Positions 41,935 to 51,500 of a stretch of 64,000 bases of DNA are shown here, one piece after another (positions within the stretch are counted from its first letter, which is position 1; the number at the start of each line of letters is the position of its first letter). Below the pieces are notes generated by a model that saw only the letters and a program-made list of their open reading frames with translations, was not told the origin of the DNA and searched no databases. A program made the position numbers and the translations under genes. The DNA is from JBCCQL01 sp039414355 (GTDB lineage Bacteria > Planctomycetota > Planctomycetia > Pirellulales > Lacipirellulaceae). The DNA lies in the NCBI GenBank assembly GCA_039414355.1, contig JBCDJN010000002.1:73076-137075 (forward strand). The letters are read 5' to 3'.

Positions 41935-44900
41935 ATGCGTCCGCTCTGTACCCTCTTGCTGCTGCTTGCCGCCAGCTCCGCGTCGTTCGCCCAAGAGCCC
42001 GTTAACGTTGGCTTCTTGTGGCACATGCACCAGCCGATCTACTACCCCGGCGAGTCGATCGCTCAGACCGACGCCGCTGGCCGGTTCAGCTTTAGCGTAA
42101 CCGACGTGCACAATCAGCGCTTCGGCCCTTACACCAGTTGGCCGCAGAACGCCATCAACGCCGGCAACAGCCTGCCGCACCTGGGGGCGCAGGTGTCGTT
42201 CTCGGGATCGTTGATGGAGAACCTCAACACGCTCGAAGGCAACGGCACGAACGGCGGGATGTGGAACAACTGGGAGAACTCCTACCGGCAGGCCGCGTCG
42301 CAGAACACGTCGCTGGGCAACTCCCGGCTGGACCTGGTGGGCTTTGGCTACCACCACCCTCTGATGCCGCTGCTGGATGAGCGGGACATGCGGATGCAGA
42401 TCCGCCTGCACAAGCACGCCCACGAGCAGACGTGGGGCCCGAATGTGCCGTACTCCAAGGGCATCTTCCCGGCGGAGACGGCGTTTAGCGCCCGGATGAT
42501 CCCGGCGCTCAAGGCCGAGGGGCTGGAGTGGGCCATCTTCGACAGCATCCACCTGGAGCGGGCCGTGGAGAACTACCCGCACACGCCGGCTTCGAACCTC
42601 TATCCGCCGAACCGGGCCGACCAGATCAACCCCGCCCTGCCGGACGAGCAGTGGGTGCAGCTGGGCAACCTTTGGGCGCCCAGCAAGGTGGCGGCGCCCT
42701 TCGCCTACCGCCCGCACTACACGCAGCACGTGGACCCGGCGACGGGGCAGATTGAGAAGATCGTCGCCGTGCCCGCCGCCCGGTACGAGGGGAACGAAGA
42801 CGGCCGAGGCGGCTTCGGAGCCCTGCAGTACGAGCAAGTGATGAGCCAGTACCGCCACCTCAACACCGACCCCAACCACCCGATGTTCGTGCTGCTGCAC
42901 CACGACGGCGACAACTTCGGCGGCGGCAGCGAGGCGTACTACAACGGCAACTTCCAGAACATGGTCAACTGGGCCCAGAACACGCCGGACTACGACGTGA
43001 CCACGGTCCAAGACTACCTCGATCGGTTCCCGCCGAACCCCAACGATGTGGTGCATATCGAGTCGGGCTCGTGGGCCGGCGCCGATAACGGCGACCCGGA
43101 GTTCAAGAAGTGGCTGGGCGACCCCGATCCCCCCGGTCCTGGAGAAACGGCGGGCTGGAGCCCCGACCGCAACAGCTGGGCCGTGCTCACCGCCGCCAAG
43201 AACCGCGTCTACACCGCCCACGACCTGCAGCTCGGTGGGCCCGAGACGTTCCCCAACATGCAGAACGTGATGACCGGCACCGGCTCCGCCACGGAGCGGG
43301 CCTGGCACTACCTGCTGCAGGCGCAGGCCTCCGACCACTGGTACTGGGACGGCACCGAGATCTGGGACAGCAACGTCACCCGCGGCAGCAACCTCGCCGC
43401 GGCGCAGGCGGACACCGTGCTGGCCAACTTTGGACAGGGAAGCGGGCCGATCACCGAGTCGACCCCGCCCACGGTCTTCCTGCCGCAGCGCGAAGCGTAC
43501 AACCCCGGCGGCCTGGAGTGGGGCCCGCTGCCCGAGGACAGCGACTTCGAGGTGTGGACCTACGCCTACGACGTGAGCGGCCTGGAGAGCGTCAACCTGA
43601 TGTACCGCATCGACGCGGACGGCGTGAACCCGCTCGGCTCCACGCAAAACGAAACCTACGCCGGCGGCGCCGAGGTGGGCGACTGGATCAGCATCGCCAT
43701 GACCTCCAGCGACACGCCGCCGCCGTCGGGCATCTTGGGCGCCACGTACCGGGCGCTCCGTTACGGCGCCGACATTGAGGGCGTAACCGACTCGCTGGTG
43801 GACTACTACGTCGAGGCGGTCGACTCGCAGGGCAATATCCAGCGTAGCGACATTCAGCACGTCTACGTCGGCGCCGGTTCCGTTGTGGGGACCGACCGCG
43901 TGACGCTCTCGCCCGACCCGCCGATTGCCGGCGACAGCACGCTTGTCTCGTTCGACCCGGCCGGAGGTCCGCTCTCGGACGCCGACAGCGTCCTGGCCCA
44001 CGTGGGCTACAACGGCTGGTCGATCGTTCAGCCGCAAGACACGCTGCTCACCTGGGACGCCAGCGAGGGGCGGTGGTCGGGATCGGTTCCCATCGATCCG
44101 ACCGCCACGGAGCTAAACCTGGTCTTCAACAACGGCGGCGGTGTTTGGGACAACAACGGCGGCGCCGATTGGGCGTTTGCGGTTGACGGCGGCGAGCCGG
44201 GCATCGAGTTCGTGATGGACGGCCAGCTCGACGAAATCGCCGAGGTCGCCGCCACCGCCGACGGCCAGACGCTGCACTGGGCGGTAGACGGCAACCGCCT
44301 GTACCTGGCGACCGAGGACGCCGGCGAGGGCGCCGACGTGTTCATCTACGTGAGCGACACGCCGGGTGACCCCACCGACGCCAACTGGGCCAAGGCGGGA
44401 GCCATCGCCGAGTGGGACGCCTTCCTCGCCGACGAGAACGACAACGACTTCGAGGGCTGGTTCGACGCTCCCGCCGGCGCCCAGGCCGCCACGGGCGAGA
44501 ACGGCGGCGTGCTGGAGGGCGTGATCGACCTCGCCGCGCTCTTCGGCGCCATGCCGGAGGAGGTGCACGTGGCCGTCGCCATGTTCGCTACCGGAGACGG
44601 CGGCGAGCTGCTCAGCGTGCTGATGGACGCCAACGGCGACGGCAACGTGGACGCCTCGGAGTACCTCCGCCTGGTGCTTGCGCCATCGATCGACGGCGAC
44701 TACAACGGCGACGGCGTGGTGGACATGGCCGACTTCACCGTCTGGCGCGACTCGCTGAACTCCACCAGCAACCTCGCCGCCGACGGCAACGGCGATGGCG
44801 TTGTCAACGTCGACGACTTCCGGGTGTGGCGAGAGAACTTCGGCAGCGGCGCCGCGTCAGCCGGTGTCGTCCCGGAGCCGGGCTCCGTGGCGTTATTGGC

Positions 44901-44970
44901 GGTGATCGCCGCCGCGTCGATGGGTCGCGGCCCCGCTACCAGGCGGCGTAGAGCTTGCCGAGGCGGGTGA
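41935..44970 (+). CDS. Secreted GH57-family glycosidase with CBM25-like, dockerin-like and PEP-CTERM regions
   Basis: The protein has 1011 residues from the ATG at 41935, with the signal peptide MRPLCTLLLLLAASSASFAQ. The GH57 barrel (residues 21 to about 390) starts FLWHMHQPIYYPG, with GFGYHHPLMPLL, the likely nucleophile Glu181 in GIFPAETAFSARMIPAL, and FVLLHHDGDNFGGG. GH57 enzymes are alpha-glucan hydrolases or transferases. At about residues 655-750 VLAHVGYNGW and FNNGGGVWDNNGGADWAF resemble starch-binding CBM25. A further beta domain (757-893) follows. Two dockerin-like loops (YNGDGVVDMADFTVWRDSL, GNGDGVVNVDDFRVWRENFG) precede PEP, a hydrophobic stretch and basic residues. Most GH57 enzymes are intracellular, so export is notable. 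The 3' end overlaps the convergent GH128 gene by 35 bases. Confidence 0.88.
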   Translation: MRPLCTLLLLLAASSASFAQEPVNVGFLWHMHQPIYYPGESIAQTDAAGRFSFSVTDVHNQRFGPYTSWPQNAINAGNSLPHLGAQVSFSGSLMENLNTLEGNGTNGGMWNNWENSYRQAASQNTSLGNSRLDLVGFGYHHPLMPLLDERDMRMQIRLHKHAHEQTWGPNVPYSKGIFPAETAFSARMIPALKAEGLEWAIFDSIHLERAVENYPHTPASNLYPPNRADQINPALPDEQWVQLGNLWAPSKVAAPFAYRPHYTQHVDPATGQIEKIVAVPAARYEGNEDGRGGFGALQYEQVMSQYRHLNTDPNHPMFVLLHHDGDNFGGGSEAYYNGNFQNMVNWAQNTPDYDVTTVQDYLDRFPPNPNDVVHIESGSWAGADNGDPEFKKWLGDPDPPGPGETAGWSPDRNSWAVLTAAKNRVYTAHDLQLGGPETFPNMQNVMTGTGSATERAWHYLLQAQASDHWYWDGTEIWDSNVTRGSNLAAAQADTVLANFGQGSGPITESTPPTVFLPQREAYNPGGLEWGPLPEDSDFEVWTYAYDVSGLESVNLMYRIDADGVNPLGSTQNETYAGGAEVGDWISIAMTSSDTPPPSGILGATYRALRYGADIEGVTDSLVDYYVEAVDSQGNIQRSDIQHVYVGAGSVVGTDRVTLSPDPPIAGDSTLVSFDPAGGPLSDADSVLAHVGYNGWSIVQPQDTLLTWDASEGRWSGSVPIDPTATELNLVFNNGGGVWDNNGGADWAFAVDGGEPGIEFVMDGQLDEIAEVAATADGQTLHWAVDGNRLYLATEDAGEGADVFIYVSDTPGDPTDANWAKAGAIAEWDAFLADENDNDFEGWFDAPAGAQAATGENGGVLEGVIDLAALFGAMPEEVHVAVAMFATGDGGELLSVLMDANGDGNVDASEYLRLVLAPSIDGDYNGDGVVDMADFTVWRDSLNSTSNLAADGNGDGVVNVDDFRVWRENFGSGAASAGVVPEPGSVALLAVIAAASMGRGPATRRRRACRGG

Positions 44971-45787
44971 GCTCGCCCTCGTCGTCAACAAGCGCCGAGG
45001 TGCCCAGCGCTCGGCTGCTGGGCGCCGCGGAGAACCACGCGTACCGCTCAACAAAACGGGCCCGCTCCAGCGCCGGCAGCACCTGCCGCATGAACGCCTC
45101 GACGCTGCCGGTGGAGTGCTTGTTCTCCTCCACCGACTTCGCCTTCCAGTCGCCCACGGCGAACTCGGTGATCCACAGCGGCCGGCCGAACATCTTGTAG
45201 ACGTTCTGAAGCCGCCGCATCAGGATCGGCGCGCTCGGCCCGCCGTAGCTGTGCACGGCCACGGAATCGACGCGGAGCTTCTTCTTCTCCACGCCCGCCA
45301 TGAACTGCTTCATCCAGTCGCGGTCGGGGTGCACGCAGCCGGGGCTCAGCAGCGGCACGTCCAGCTCCATAAGTAGAGGCCAAAGCTCCAGGACCTTCTC
45401 CACGGTCATGTTGCTCTGGCTCTTCTGATCGGGCTCGTTGAAACCCATCAGCCACTGGATCTCGCCCGAATCCACGCGGGGGCGGAGCTTCTCAACCCGC
45501 TCGGCCATCTTGTCGCTGGACGAGCCGCCCCACACCATGGGCACAAACTCCACTCCGTCCGGCACGCCCGCCGGCCGATTCGCGCCCCAGCTGTAGAACC
45601 AGCTCGGCTTGAGGGCCGTGATGCGATCGAGCCACGGCGAGTCTTCCCGCGTGACGAAGCAGCAGCCCTTCTTCACCGAACGCCCGCGACCCCGCCGCTG
45701 CGCAAGGGCGGCGCCCGGCAAAGCGGCCGAAGCGGTGGCGGCAGCGGCGCCGGCGAGAAAGCTGCGACGCGACGGCAACAGGGACAT
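44936..45787 (-). CDS. GH128-type glycoside hydrolase, Tat-exported, single domain
   Basis: This 283-residue protein has a twin-arginine signal (RRSFLAGAAAATASAALPGA). The body is a compact TIM barrel of the GH128 type (endo-beta-1,3-glucanases): KKGCCFVTREDSPWLDRI, WFYSWGANRPAG, FVPMVWGG, the acid/base Glu in LMGFNEPDQKSQSNM, VDSVAVHSYGG, and the nucleophile Glu in LWITEFAVGDW. YAWFSA follows near the end. It is the last gene of the ECF-sigma operon, 10 bases after the larger GH128 gene. The expected substrate is laminarin-like beta-1,3-glucan. Confidence 0.88.
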   Translation of the reverse strand: MSLLPSRRSFLAGAAAATASAALPGAALAQRRGRGRSVKKGCCFVTREDSPWLDRITALKPSWFYSWGANRPAGVPDGVEFVPMVWGGSSSDKMAERVEKLRPRVDSGEIQWLMGFNEPDQKSQSNMTVEKVLELWPLLMELDVPLLSPGCVHPDRDWMKQFMAGVEKKKLRVDSVAVHSYGGPSAPILMRRLQNVYKMFGRPLWITEFAVGDWKAKSVEENKHSTGSVEAFMRQVLPALERARFVERYAWFSAAPSSRALGTSALVDDEGELTRLGKLYAAW

Positions 45788-45797
45788 CTTCGTGGGC

Positions 45798-48542
45798 TCA
45801 GTGGTTAAGGGTTCGGCGACGGCGCGAGCACAAGGCGAGCGGCCCCATCACCAGCAGCAACGCCGTTGGCTCGGGCACGGCGGCCGAGCCGAAGCCCGGC
45901 GCCGCCTGGCCGAAGGCCGACCGCCAGACCTCGTAGTCGGCGGCGGTGATCATGCCGTCGCCGTCGCCATCGGCGCCGGTCTGCGGGGCGGCGGCGTCGC
46001 CGAGCGTGTCCCGCCAGACGGTGAAGTCGGCGGCGTCCACCAGCCCGTCGCCGTTGTAATCGCCCGCGAGTACAACGGAGACCTCGCCGGTCTCGCCAAG
46101 CAGGTCGGTGTTCCACATCAACGCCGACGGCAGCGTGGGGAGTGTTACGCGGTCGACCGGTCCTGAGGACGCGGCGAAATCAAACAGGTCGAACACCTCA
46201 CCCAGCCCCGGCAGCTCGCCGCCGTGAAGGCTCACCTCGACCGAGCCGCCAAGCCACTCGATCGTCTCACCAACAACGATCTTGTCCGCCAAGCCGCCCG
46301 CGGCGATGTCCAGCTCAACGACCGAGCCGCTAAGCAAGCGCAGCCCGCCGTCGATCGTTGCGACAGTCGGCTCGGGTTCGGGAGCGAGGGCGGCGTAGTT
46401 CTGCTGCACCTGCGCGAGCGAGAAGGCGATGCCCTCGTAGTAACGAACCAGGGCGAGCTCGCCGCCAAACGGATCGGCTGAGCCGCCGTCAACGCCCGTG
46501 GTCACCGAGTCCGCGGCGTCACCCAGGCCCATCGGGTTGCCGCCGGCCCAGTCGATGATGCCGCTGGTGGCGAGCGTGCCGGCCGGTTGGCCATCGATGT
46601 AGAGCGTCAGGGTGTCGCCGGCGCCGTCGAGGTCGATCACGCCGATCGCGTGCCGCCACCCCGGATCCAGCTCGGCAACCACGTCGTTGTCACCGCCTTG
46701 GCCGTCGACGTTGAACGTAAGGCTTGAGCCGTCCAACAGCATCGCCACGCCGCGGCCGGCGCCGCCCGCTTCGAAGACGATCTGCTTGCCGTCCGGGTTG
46801 TTGGGATCGACGTAGAAGACGGCCTCGAACGTAGCGTCGCGCTGGCTCCGCTGCGGCCCACCGCTCTCATAGAAGCCGATCAGGCCCTCCGCGCCGCCCA
46901 CGCTGCTAATGTCGTACGCCTGGGTGAGCGCCGGCAGCTCCGTGGAGTCCACCGGCACGGGGCTCGCCGACCCGCTGAAGGCCACGCTCGTGGCGGCATT
47001 GACCGTGTTCGTCCACTCGGCGTCGCCGGGCGTGTCGGCGCCGGCGTCGAAGTTCAGTCGCAGACCCGTGCTCACCGGTGTGCCGGCGGGGCCCGCCTCG
47101 GTAAAGCCGACGCCACCCACGCGGAGCGTTGAGGCGGTGACAATCACGTCGTCGGCGATCGTCGCTTCGCTGCTGCTGATCTCAAGCACGGAGCCGGTCG
47201 TAACGGAAAGCGGCCCGCGGACCTCGCCACGCACGGCGAGCGTGCTGCCCTCAACCGGGTAGAACCCGCGGCCGTTGGCGAACGACGTCTCAAGCACAGC
47301 GTCGCGGCCCACGGTCACGGCGCCGCCGCTGTTCAGCCGGCCGTCGAACAGGCGGAGCGTTCCCTCGTCGATCCGCAGGTCGCCGCTGATGTCGAGCGCC
47401 GCTCCGTCAAAGGTCACGGTGTTAGGGCCCGACTTAACAAGCGTGGCCCCGGCGCGAACGTTGACGAAGCTGTTGCCCAGGTCGCTGCCGTTGCCAACCA
47501 CCGCGTCGGTGGACAACGCCCAGTCCGACTGTCCGCCGATGCGGCTCTGACCGCCGAGCACATCGAGCGACCGGAACGCCGTACCGAGCGCGGCGCCGTC
47601 GTTCTTCAGCTCGCCGCCGTTGAGATAAAAGACGTGATGCGATTGGTCGACCCCGTTCATGTCGAAGGTCTCACCGGCGTAGAGGACGCCGGCGTACGCT
47701 TCGCCGGGGCCGTCGGGCGTGACGGGCCCCTCGGTGAACAGGCGGGCGTCGTCGAACCAGTGGTAGTAGGAGTACTTCTCCACGTAGCTGCGGCTCTCAA
47801 GGCCGGGGATCGCCGCTTCTAAGAATCGGCGGTTCGCCTCCAGCATCGCCTCGTCGGTGTCGTTGTTGTTCCAGTCGTGCATCGCGAACTCGGTGATCCA
47901 GACCGGCAGGTTGTACTCGTTGTGGTACCAGTCCACGCGGTTGAGGAAGCTCTGCGCGGCGCCCTCCGGGTTGCCCGTGTCTTGCTGCCCGTACCAGTGG
48001 AACGCCACGGCGTCCACGCGGATGTCGTCGCTCGGGTCGCTGTTGGAGTTGCGCGCGTCGGCGCCGTTCATAAACGACTCGAGCCACGCCCGACCGCTGG
48101 CGTCGTCGGACACGCCGGCCAGGATCAGCCTGTGGTTGGGCAGCGTCTGAGTTATCTGCGGCCAGGCGTCCAGGGCGGTCTGGACCGCAACGTTCGATTG
48201 GTCCGCACGCTCGGGCTCGTTGAAGACCATCAGCGTGTCGACGTTTGGCAGGCCGGCGATCGCGTTCAGGTTGTTCTGGAAGTTCCCGTTCACGTAGCGG
48301 ATCTGCGGGATGAACTCAGCGTTGACGCCCGCGACGCCGTTGGGCACGGTGTGCCACCAGCGGTAGTACCAAGACGCCCCCGAGGCGTTGATGAAGTCGG
48401 CCTGGCCGCCGGCAAAGCCCAGCTTCTCCGAGAAGCCTTGGGCGCCGGCCTGGGCGGCGACGCACGCCGCGATCAACAACGCGACAACAAAACGCGCGAG
48501 CGAGCCGGAAGCTGCGATCTGTCGCTGGGGACGACCCTGCAT
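45798..48542 (-). CDS. GH128-type glycoside hydrolase with LamG, dockerin-like repeats and PEP-CTERM tail
   Basis: This 914-residue protein has a Sec signal peptide (VVALLIAACVAAQAGAQG). The GH128 barrel (about residues 35-270) has WYYRWWHTVPNG, FIPQIRYVNG, acid/base Glu in MVFNEPERADQSN, FHWYGQ, and nucleophile Glu in WITEFAMHDWNNND. Middle beta repeats (about 300-480) lead to a LamG-like domain (about 560-730: RSQRDATFEAVFYV, GWRHAIGVIDLDG, IDWAGGNPMGLGD). Two dockerin-like loops (YNGDGLVDAADFTVWRDTLG, GDGDGMITAADYEVWRSAFG) precede PEP, a helix and SRRRR. The LamG-to-tail part closely matches the sulfatase next to it. It likely acts on extracellular beta-1,3-glucan. Confidence 0.9.
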   Translation of the reverse strand: MQGRPQRQIAASGSLARFVVALLIAACVAAQAGAQGFSEKLGFAGGQADFINASGASWYYRWWHTVPNGVAGVNAEFIPQIRYVNGNFQNNLNAIAGLPNVDTLMVFNEPERADQSNVAVQTALDAWPQITQTLPNHRLILAGVSDDASGRAWLESFMNGADARNSNSDPSDDIRVDAVAFHWYGQQDTGNPEGAAQSFLNRVDWYHNEYNLPVWITEFAMHDWNNNDTDEAMLEANRRFLEAAIPGLESRSYVEKYSYYHWFDDARLFTEGPVTPDGPGEAYAGVLYAGETFDMNGVDQSHHVFYLNGGELKNDGAALGTAFRSLDVLGGQSRIGGQSDWALSTDAVVGNGSDLGNSFVNVRAGATLVKSGPNTVTFDGAALDISGDLRIDEGTLRLFDGRLNSGGAVTVGRDAVLETSFANGRGFYPVEGSTLAVRGEVRGPLSVTTGSVLEISSSEATIADDVIVTASTLRVGGVGFTEAGPAGTPVSTGLRLNFDAGADTPGDAEWTNTVNAATSVAFSGSASPVPVDSTELPALTQAYDISSVGGAEGLIGFYESGGPQRSQRDATFEAVFYVDPNNPDGKQIVFEAGGAGRGVAMLLDGSSLTFNVDGQGGDNDVVAELDPGWRHAIGVIDLDGAGDTLTLYIDGQPAGTLATSGIIDWAGGNPMGLGDAADSVTTGVDGGSADPFGGELALVRYYEGIAFSLAQVQQNYAALAPEPEPTVATIDGGLRLLSGSVVELDIAAGGLADKIVVGETIEWLGGSVEVSLHGGELPGLGEVFDLFDFAASSGPVDRVTLPTLPSALMWNTDLLGETGEVSVVLAGDYNGDGLVDAADFTVWRDTLGDAAAPQTGADGDGDGMITAADYEVWRSAFGQAAPGFGSAAVPEPTALLLVMGPLALCSRRRRTLNH

Positions 48543-48581
48543 CGATTCTCCACGTCGTGGGCTGAGTAGGTGCTGGCGAGC

Positions 48582-51500
48582 CTACCGGGACCGCAGCGTC
48601 GACCCCGCGACGCCGATGAGCACGGAGAGCGACAGCGTTGTCGGTTCGGGCGTTTGAGCCGCGGGGGATGGAGGAACCTCCATCCCGTAATTGTTGCGCC
48701 ACGTCTCGTAATCGGCCAGAGTGATCACGCCATCGCCATCGCCGTCGGCGCCCGTTTGCTGGTCTACAGTTTGGCCGAGCGTATCCCGCCACACCGTGTA
48801 GTCAGCCGCGTTGACGATGCCGTCGCCGTTGTAATCGCCGGCGAGGGTGACTCGCAGAGTGACCGAGTTCGCGCCGTAGTCCACCTGCCACATCAAGTCG
48901 GACGTCAATTGCGGCAGATCGAGCGACTCGAACTCCCCGCTCACGCTCGAGGCGGAGATCACTTCGTAGGCATCGCCGGCGGCGGGTGAAAAACCGCTGG
49001 AGCCCGTCACCATCAAGCCACCCGCCAGCTGCGCGTCCGCCGTGGCTTGCACGCGGTCGAAGTCCGAAGTGCTCAACAGATCGAGCTCCAGGCTCGAGCC
49101 CGCTTCTTGCGTAAAGGCGCCCTCCAAGGCGAGCGTTACCGCCGGCGTGCCCGGTGTGCCGTCTTCGTCCACCAGCAGCCATTGGTAGTTCTGGGCAACC
49201 TCGCCCGCGTCGAAGGCGTTGCCCGTGTAGTAGCGGGCGATGGCGATCTCACCGTGGAACGGGTTGCCCGTGCCGGACGAGACGCCGGTCACCGAGCTGA
49301 CGCCGCCCCCAAGCCCCAACGGGTTGCCGCCCGCCCAGTCGAAGATGTCCTCGTTGGCGATGGACCCGATGAACTGGTTATCGAGGTAGAGGGCGATGGA
49401 GTCGTTGCCGCGGGTCGACGTGTCGAGATCAATCACGCCAACCAGGTGCCGCCAGCCGGTGGCAACCGGGGTGTTGATGTTGAGGTCGCCGCTCTCGCCG
49501 TCGACGTTGAACGTGAGCGTGCTGTCGTTGAGCACCACCGCCACGCCGCGGCCCACGCCGCCCGCTTCCAGCAAGACCTGATCGCTGCCCGCCGAGGTAT
49601 TGGTGACGTTGAAGACCAGCTCAAACGTGGCGTCGCGTTTGCTGCGGGGGTCAGAGCCTTCGAAGTAATCGCTCGGGCCACCCGCGATGCCGGCGGCCGG
49701 GATAGAGTAGGCGGCGGAGAGCGCGGGGAACTCGGCCGAGTTGACCGAGACCGGCGAAGGCGACCCGCCGAAGTTCAGGTTGGAGGGCGGCAGCGCGGCG
49801 TCTTCCCACGTGCTGTTGGCGGGGGCGTCGAGCTCCGCGTCGTAGTTTAGGTCTAGGCCGGCCGTGACGAGGTCTGGCGGCGGCACGCCGGGCGTTTCGG
49901 GCTGGATGCCAACGCCGCCCACCCGCACCACCGTGCCGCTGCGGGCGATCACGTCGCCGCGGACTTGCCCATTGGTGAAGGCCGTCCGCCCGCCCTGCAG
50001 GTCGAGCGTGCCGGAGAGGTCCACCACGCCGCCCAGCGTCAACGGGGCCGATCCCGTCTTGGTGACGTTGCGGCCGGGGCGATACTCGCGGACGGCGCCG
50101 GTGATCTGAAACTCTTCGGTCCCGTCGCCCACGATCTCCAGGTCATCGTATAGATCGATGTCGATCGCCAACTCATAGGTGTAGGTCGCCTCGCCGGCGG
50201 GGGCGGAGTCGAGCCGGATCTGCGGGCCGACACCGTCCAGCGTCTTAGTGAGGGTCACGCCGCGGCCGTTGATGGTCGCCTTGCCGTCGCCGGTGAGCGC
50301 GCCGCCGCGGTCGACCAGCTCAATGCGGTTGGCCAGGTAGGGCAGGCCGCCGATCCGCGTCAGGTCGTTGGTCGCCGTGTAGTCGCCCTGGGGGCGGTTC
50401 TGGAAGACCAGCACGGCGCCCGCGTAGCTGTCTTGCTCGTCCATCGTGGCGTTGCCGCCGCCCTGGTTGTTGGTCCACGCGCTGGGCGTTGACCACGAGG
50501 CGACCGCGAAGGCGCTCTCGCGGAAGCGGAACTCGTCGAACTGGTTGACGTTGCTCGCGCGGTTGTCGACCCGGGCTTTATCCATCTGCACGTCGAAGTC
50601 GGTCATCGCCCGCTGGAGCTGAGCGACGATCTCCGGGTTCTGGGCGGCCACGTTGTTCGACTCGCCGATGTCATTGGCCAGGTTGTAGAGCTCGAAGAAC
50701 CCGTTGGCGCCACGGTACTGCAGCTTCCAGTCTCCCGAGCGGATGGCCGACTGGTTGTTGTTGTTCCGGCGGATGTAGAGGTTCTCGTGCGGCACGCCCT
50801 GGGCCGTGCCGTTGATGAACGGCAGCAGGTTCTGGCCGTCGATCGTGTCCGAAGGCTGAATAACGCCGCCGCCCGCTTCGAAGGCGGTGGGCAGCACGTC
50901 GATGGCGTGGACCGGGGCGTCGTACACCGTGCCTTCGACCGATGGATCAACGCCGGCGCCGGCGACGATGAACGGGATCCGCAACCCGCCGTCTGACTGC
51001 GACCCCTTGCCGTTGCGGAGTGGGCCATTTCGCGACGCGTTCGGCTGACCGTCGCAGCAATCGCCGCCGTTGTCGTTGAGGAAGACCACCAGGGTGTTGT
51101 CGGCAATGCTGTCGCTGGTGTTGCCGTCGCCGTTGGGGTCGTCCAGCGCGTCCATGATCTTGCCCACGTTGCGATCCAGCGCGAGCTGCATCGCCGCGTA
51201 GATCTTTCGGTCACCGGTCAAACCGGCGATACGCGGGTCGTTCAAGTCGGCGTCGGTCGCCTGCAGCGGCGTGTGGGGCGCCGTGAACGACGAGTACATG
51301 AAGAATGGCTGGCTCCCGTCGTGGTTGTCTCGGATGTAGTCCACGGTGAGGTCGCCGAAGACATCCGTCACGTACTCGCCGGAGTACTGGTTCTCGATGC
51401 TCTGGTTGCTGGCGACCGAGCCGGCGCCGTCTGAGATGGTGCTGATGAGCTCTTGCGTGCCCGTCGCGGAGCCAACGAAGAAGCTGCGCGAACCGCCGAT

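Noticed and set aside
41839..44037. 732-codon open frame on the minus strand opposite the GH57 gene
   Set aside because: It mirrors the plus-strand gene in a high-GC antisense frame, is rich in Val/Arg/His/Gly without any motif, and the plus-strand protein has clear domains.
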